Of a DNA stretch of 12,985 nt, positions 12,116 to 12,985 are shown piece after piece. Numbering within the stretch: the stretch's first letter is position 1; every line of letters begins with the position of its first letter. Position numbers and translations under genes: made by a program. This DNA comes from REEB95 sp035632395 (GTDB taxonomy: Bacteria; Pseudomonadota; Alphaproteobacteria; ATCC43930; CGMCC-115725): the NCBI GenBank assembly GCA_035632395.1, contig DASQGX010000117.1, positions 1-12,985 of the forward strand, written 5' to 3'. The notes beneath the pieces are model-generated. The model saw nothing but the letters and a program-made list of their open reading frames with translations. It did no database searches and was not told the DNA's origin.

Positions 12116-12985
12116 ATGATCATCGATTGCCACGGCCATTACACCACCGCGCCGAAGGCGCTCGAAAGCTTCCGCGAGCAGCAGCTCGCTGCAGCGAAGG
12201 GCAATTCGCCGCTGCCGGCCCCCGATACGCTGGCCATACCCGACGATGCGATCCGCGCCGGCATCGAACAGGCGCAATTGAAGCTGCAGCGCGAACGCGG
12301 CACCGACGTGACGATCTTCTCGCCGCGCGCCTCGGCGATGGCGCATCACCTCGGCAGCGAGGCGACGAGCCAGGATTGGGCACGGATCTGCAACGACCTG
12401 ATCCATCGCGTCTGCCGGCTCTATCCGGAGAATTTCGTCGGCGTCTGCATGCTGCCGCAATTTCCCGGCGTGCCGCCGAAGAATTCGATCGCCGAGCTCG
12501 AACGCTGCGTGATGCAGCTGGGCTTCATCGGCTGCAACCTCAATCCCGATCCGTCCGGCGGCCGTTGGACCGATCCACCGCTGACCGACAAATGGTGGTA
12601 TCCGTTTTATGAGAAACTGGTCGAGCTCGATGTGCCGGCGATGGTGCACGTCAGCTCGTCGTGCAATCCAAACTTCCATGCCACTGGCGCGCATTACATC
12701 AATGCCGACACCACCGCCTTCATGCAGTTCCTGACCGCGGACCTGTTCAAGGACTTCCCCACACTGCGGTTCATCATTCCGCACGGCGGCGGCGCCGCGC
12801 CCTACCATTGGGGCCGTTATCGCGGCCTAGCGCAGGACATGAAGCGGCCACCGCTCAAGGAACTGTTGCTCAACAACGTCTATTTCGACACGTGTGTCTA
12901 CCACCAGCCGGGCATCGACCTGCTGCTCAAGGTCGTACCCGCCGACAACATCCTGTTCGCGTCGGAGATGGTCGGCGCGGTGCGC
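12116..12985 (+). CDS. ligJ: 4-oxalomesaconate hydratase LigJ, amidohydrolase superfamily (3' end cut by window edge)
   Basis: Hydrates 4-oxalomesaconate to 4-carboxy-4-hydroxy-2-oxoadipate in the protocatechuate 4,5-cleavage and gallate pathways. The 290 residues present match the Sphingobium LigJ pattern from end to end as I remember it: IIDCHGHYTTAPKALE, FSPRASAMAHH, NLNPDPSGG, DTCVYHQPGIDLL and ILFASEMVGAVR. Metal and active-site residues keep LigJ positions: H6, H8, H178, H223 in IPHGGGAAPYHWGR, and E284. The family is about 340 residues, so roughly 50 are lost at the right edge. The start at 12116 has no Shine-Dalgarno and sits 9 bases after a predicted -10. The gene diverges from the aldolase-BKACE operon. 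Another ACMSD-type decarboxylase or hydratase is possible but less likely. Confidence 0.93.
   Translation, partial: MIIDCHGHYTTAPKALESFREQQLAAAKGNSPLPAPDTLAIPDDAIRAGIEQAQLKLQRERGTDVTIFSPRASAMAHHLGSEATSQDWARICNDLIHRVCRLYPENFVGVCMLPQFPGVPPKNSIAELERCVMQLGFIGCNLNPDPSGGRWTDPPLTDKWWYPFYEKLVELDVPAMVHVSSSCNPNFHATGAHYINADTTAFMQFLTADLFKDFPTLRFIIPHGGGAAPYHWGRYRGLAQDMKRPPLKELLLNNVYFDTCVYHQPGIDLLLKVVPADNILFASEMVGAVR

Overview
The window is high-GC DNA from an alphaproteobacterium, most likely of the order Hyphomicrobiales (Bradyrhizobium/Xanthobacteraceae-like). The evidence is the zinc-ribbon-free 41-residue ribosomal protein L36, a clear CpdR response regulator beside an N-formylglutamate amidohydrolase, a consensus CtrA box, and a small RNA gene with a rhizobial look. 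No phage, transposon, CRISPR or plasmid signal was seen. It reads as ordinary chromosome with a catabolic cluster at the right end.

Left part (1-4870): the 3'-truncated glycolate oxidase FAD subunit GlcD (minus), rpmJ with its own terminator, and an AlaC-type aminotransferase (minus). Next is a 286-base gap holding a perfect CtrA site, then a plus-strand 83-residue secreted or membrane-anchored protein of unknown function. A minus-strand two-gene unit follows: an LpxH-like metallophosphoesterase overlapping a GT4 glycosyltransferase by four bases (GTGA), a likely envelope or lipid-modifying pair.

Middle part (4976-7980): a BtuF-like substrate-binding-fold protein with no visible signal peptide, tRNA-Val(GAC), and cpdR, all minus. 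Divergent from cpdR is the plus pair N-formylglutamate amidohydrolase and a GNAT acetyltransferase, overlapping by ATGA. Behind them lies an unannotated minus-strand small RNA candidate of about 96 nt. It has a promoter, a 5' hairpin, an exposed anti-Shine-Dalgarno stretch (UUUCCUCCC) and an intrinsic terminator.

Right part (8138-12985): a compact catabolic cluster. It contains a CaiB/BaiF CoA-transferase (minus), a divergent D-2-hydroxyacid dehydrogenase (plus), the minus-strand pair HpcH/HpaI aldolase then BKACE (beta-keto acid cleavage enzyme), and a divergent, 3'-truncated 4-oxalomesaconate hydratase LigJ (plus). LigJ keeps all expected metal ligands (H6, H8, H178, E284). The set suggests breakdown of a polycarboxylated keto acid from aromatic ring cleavage (protocatechuate 4,5- or gallate-type) or an analogue; the exact substrate cannot be read from sequence. 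The most interesting leads are the small RNA, the CtrA box beside an unknown small protein, the aldolase/BKACE/LigJ combination, and a probable leaderless ligJ transcript.
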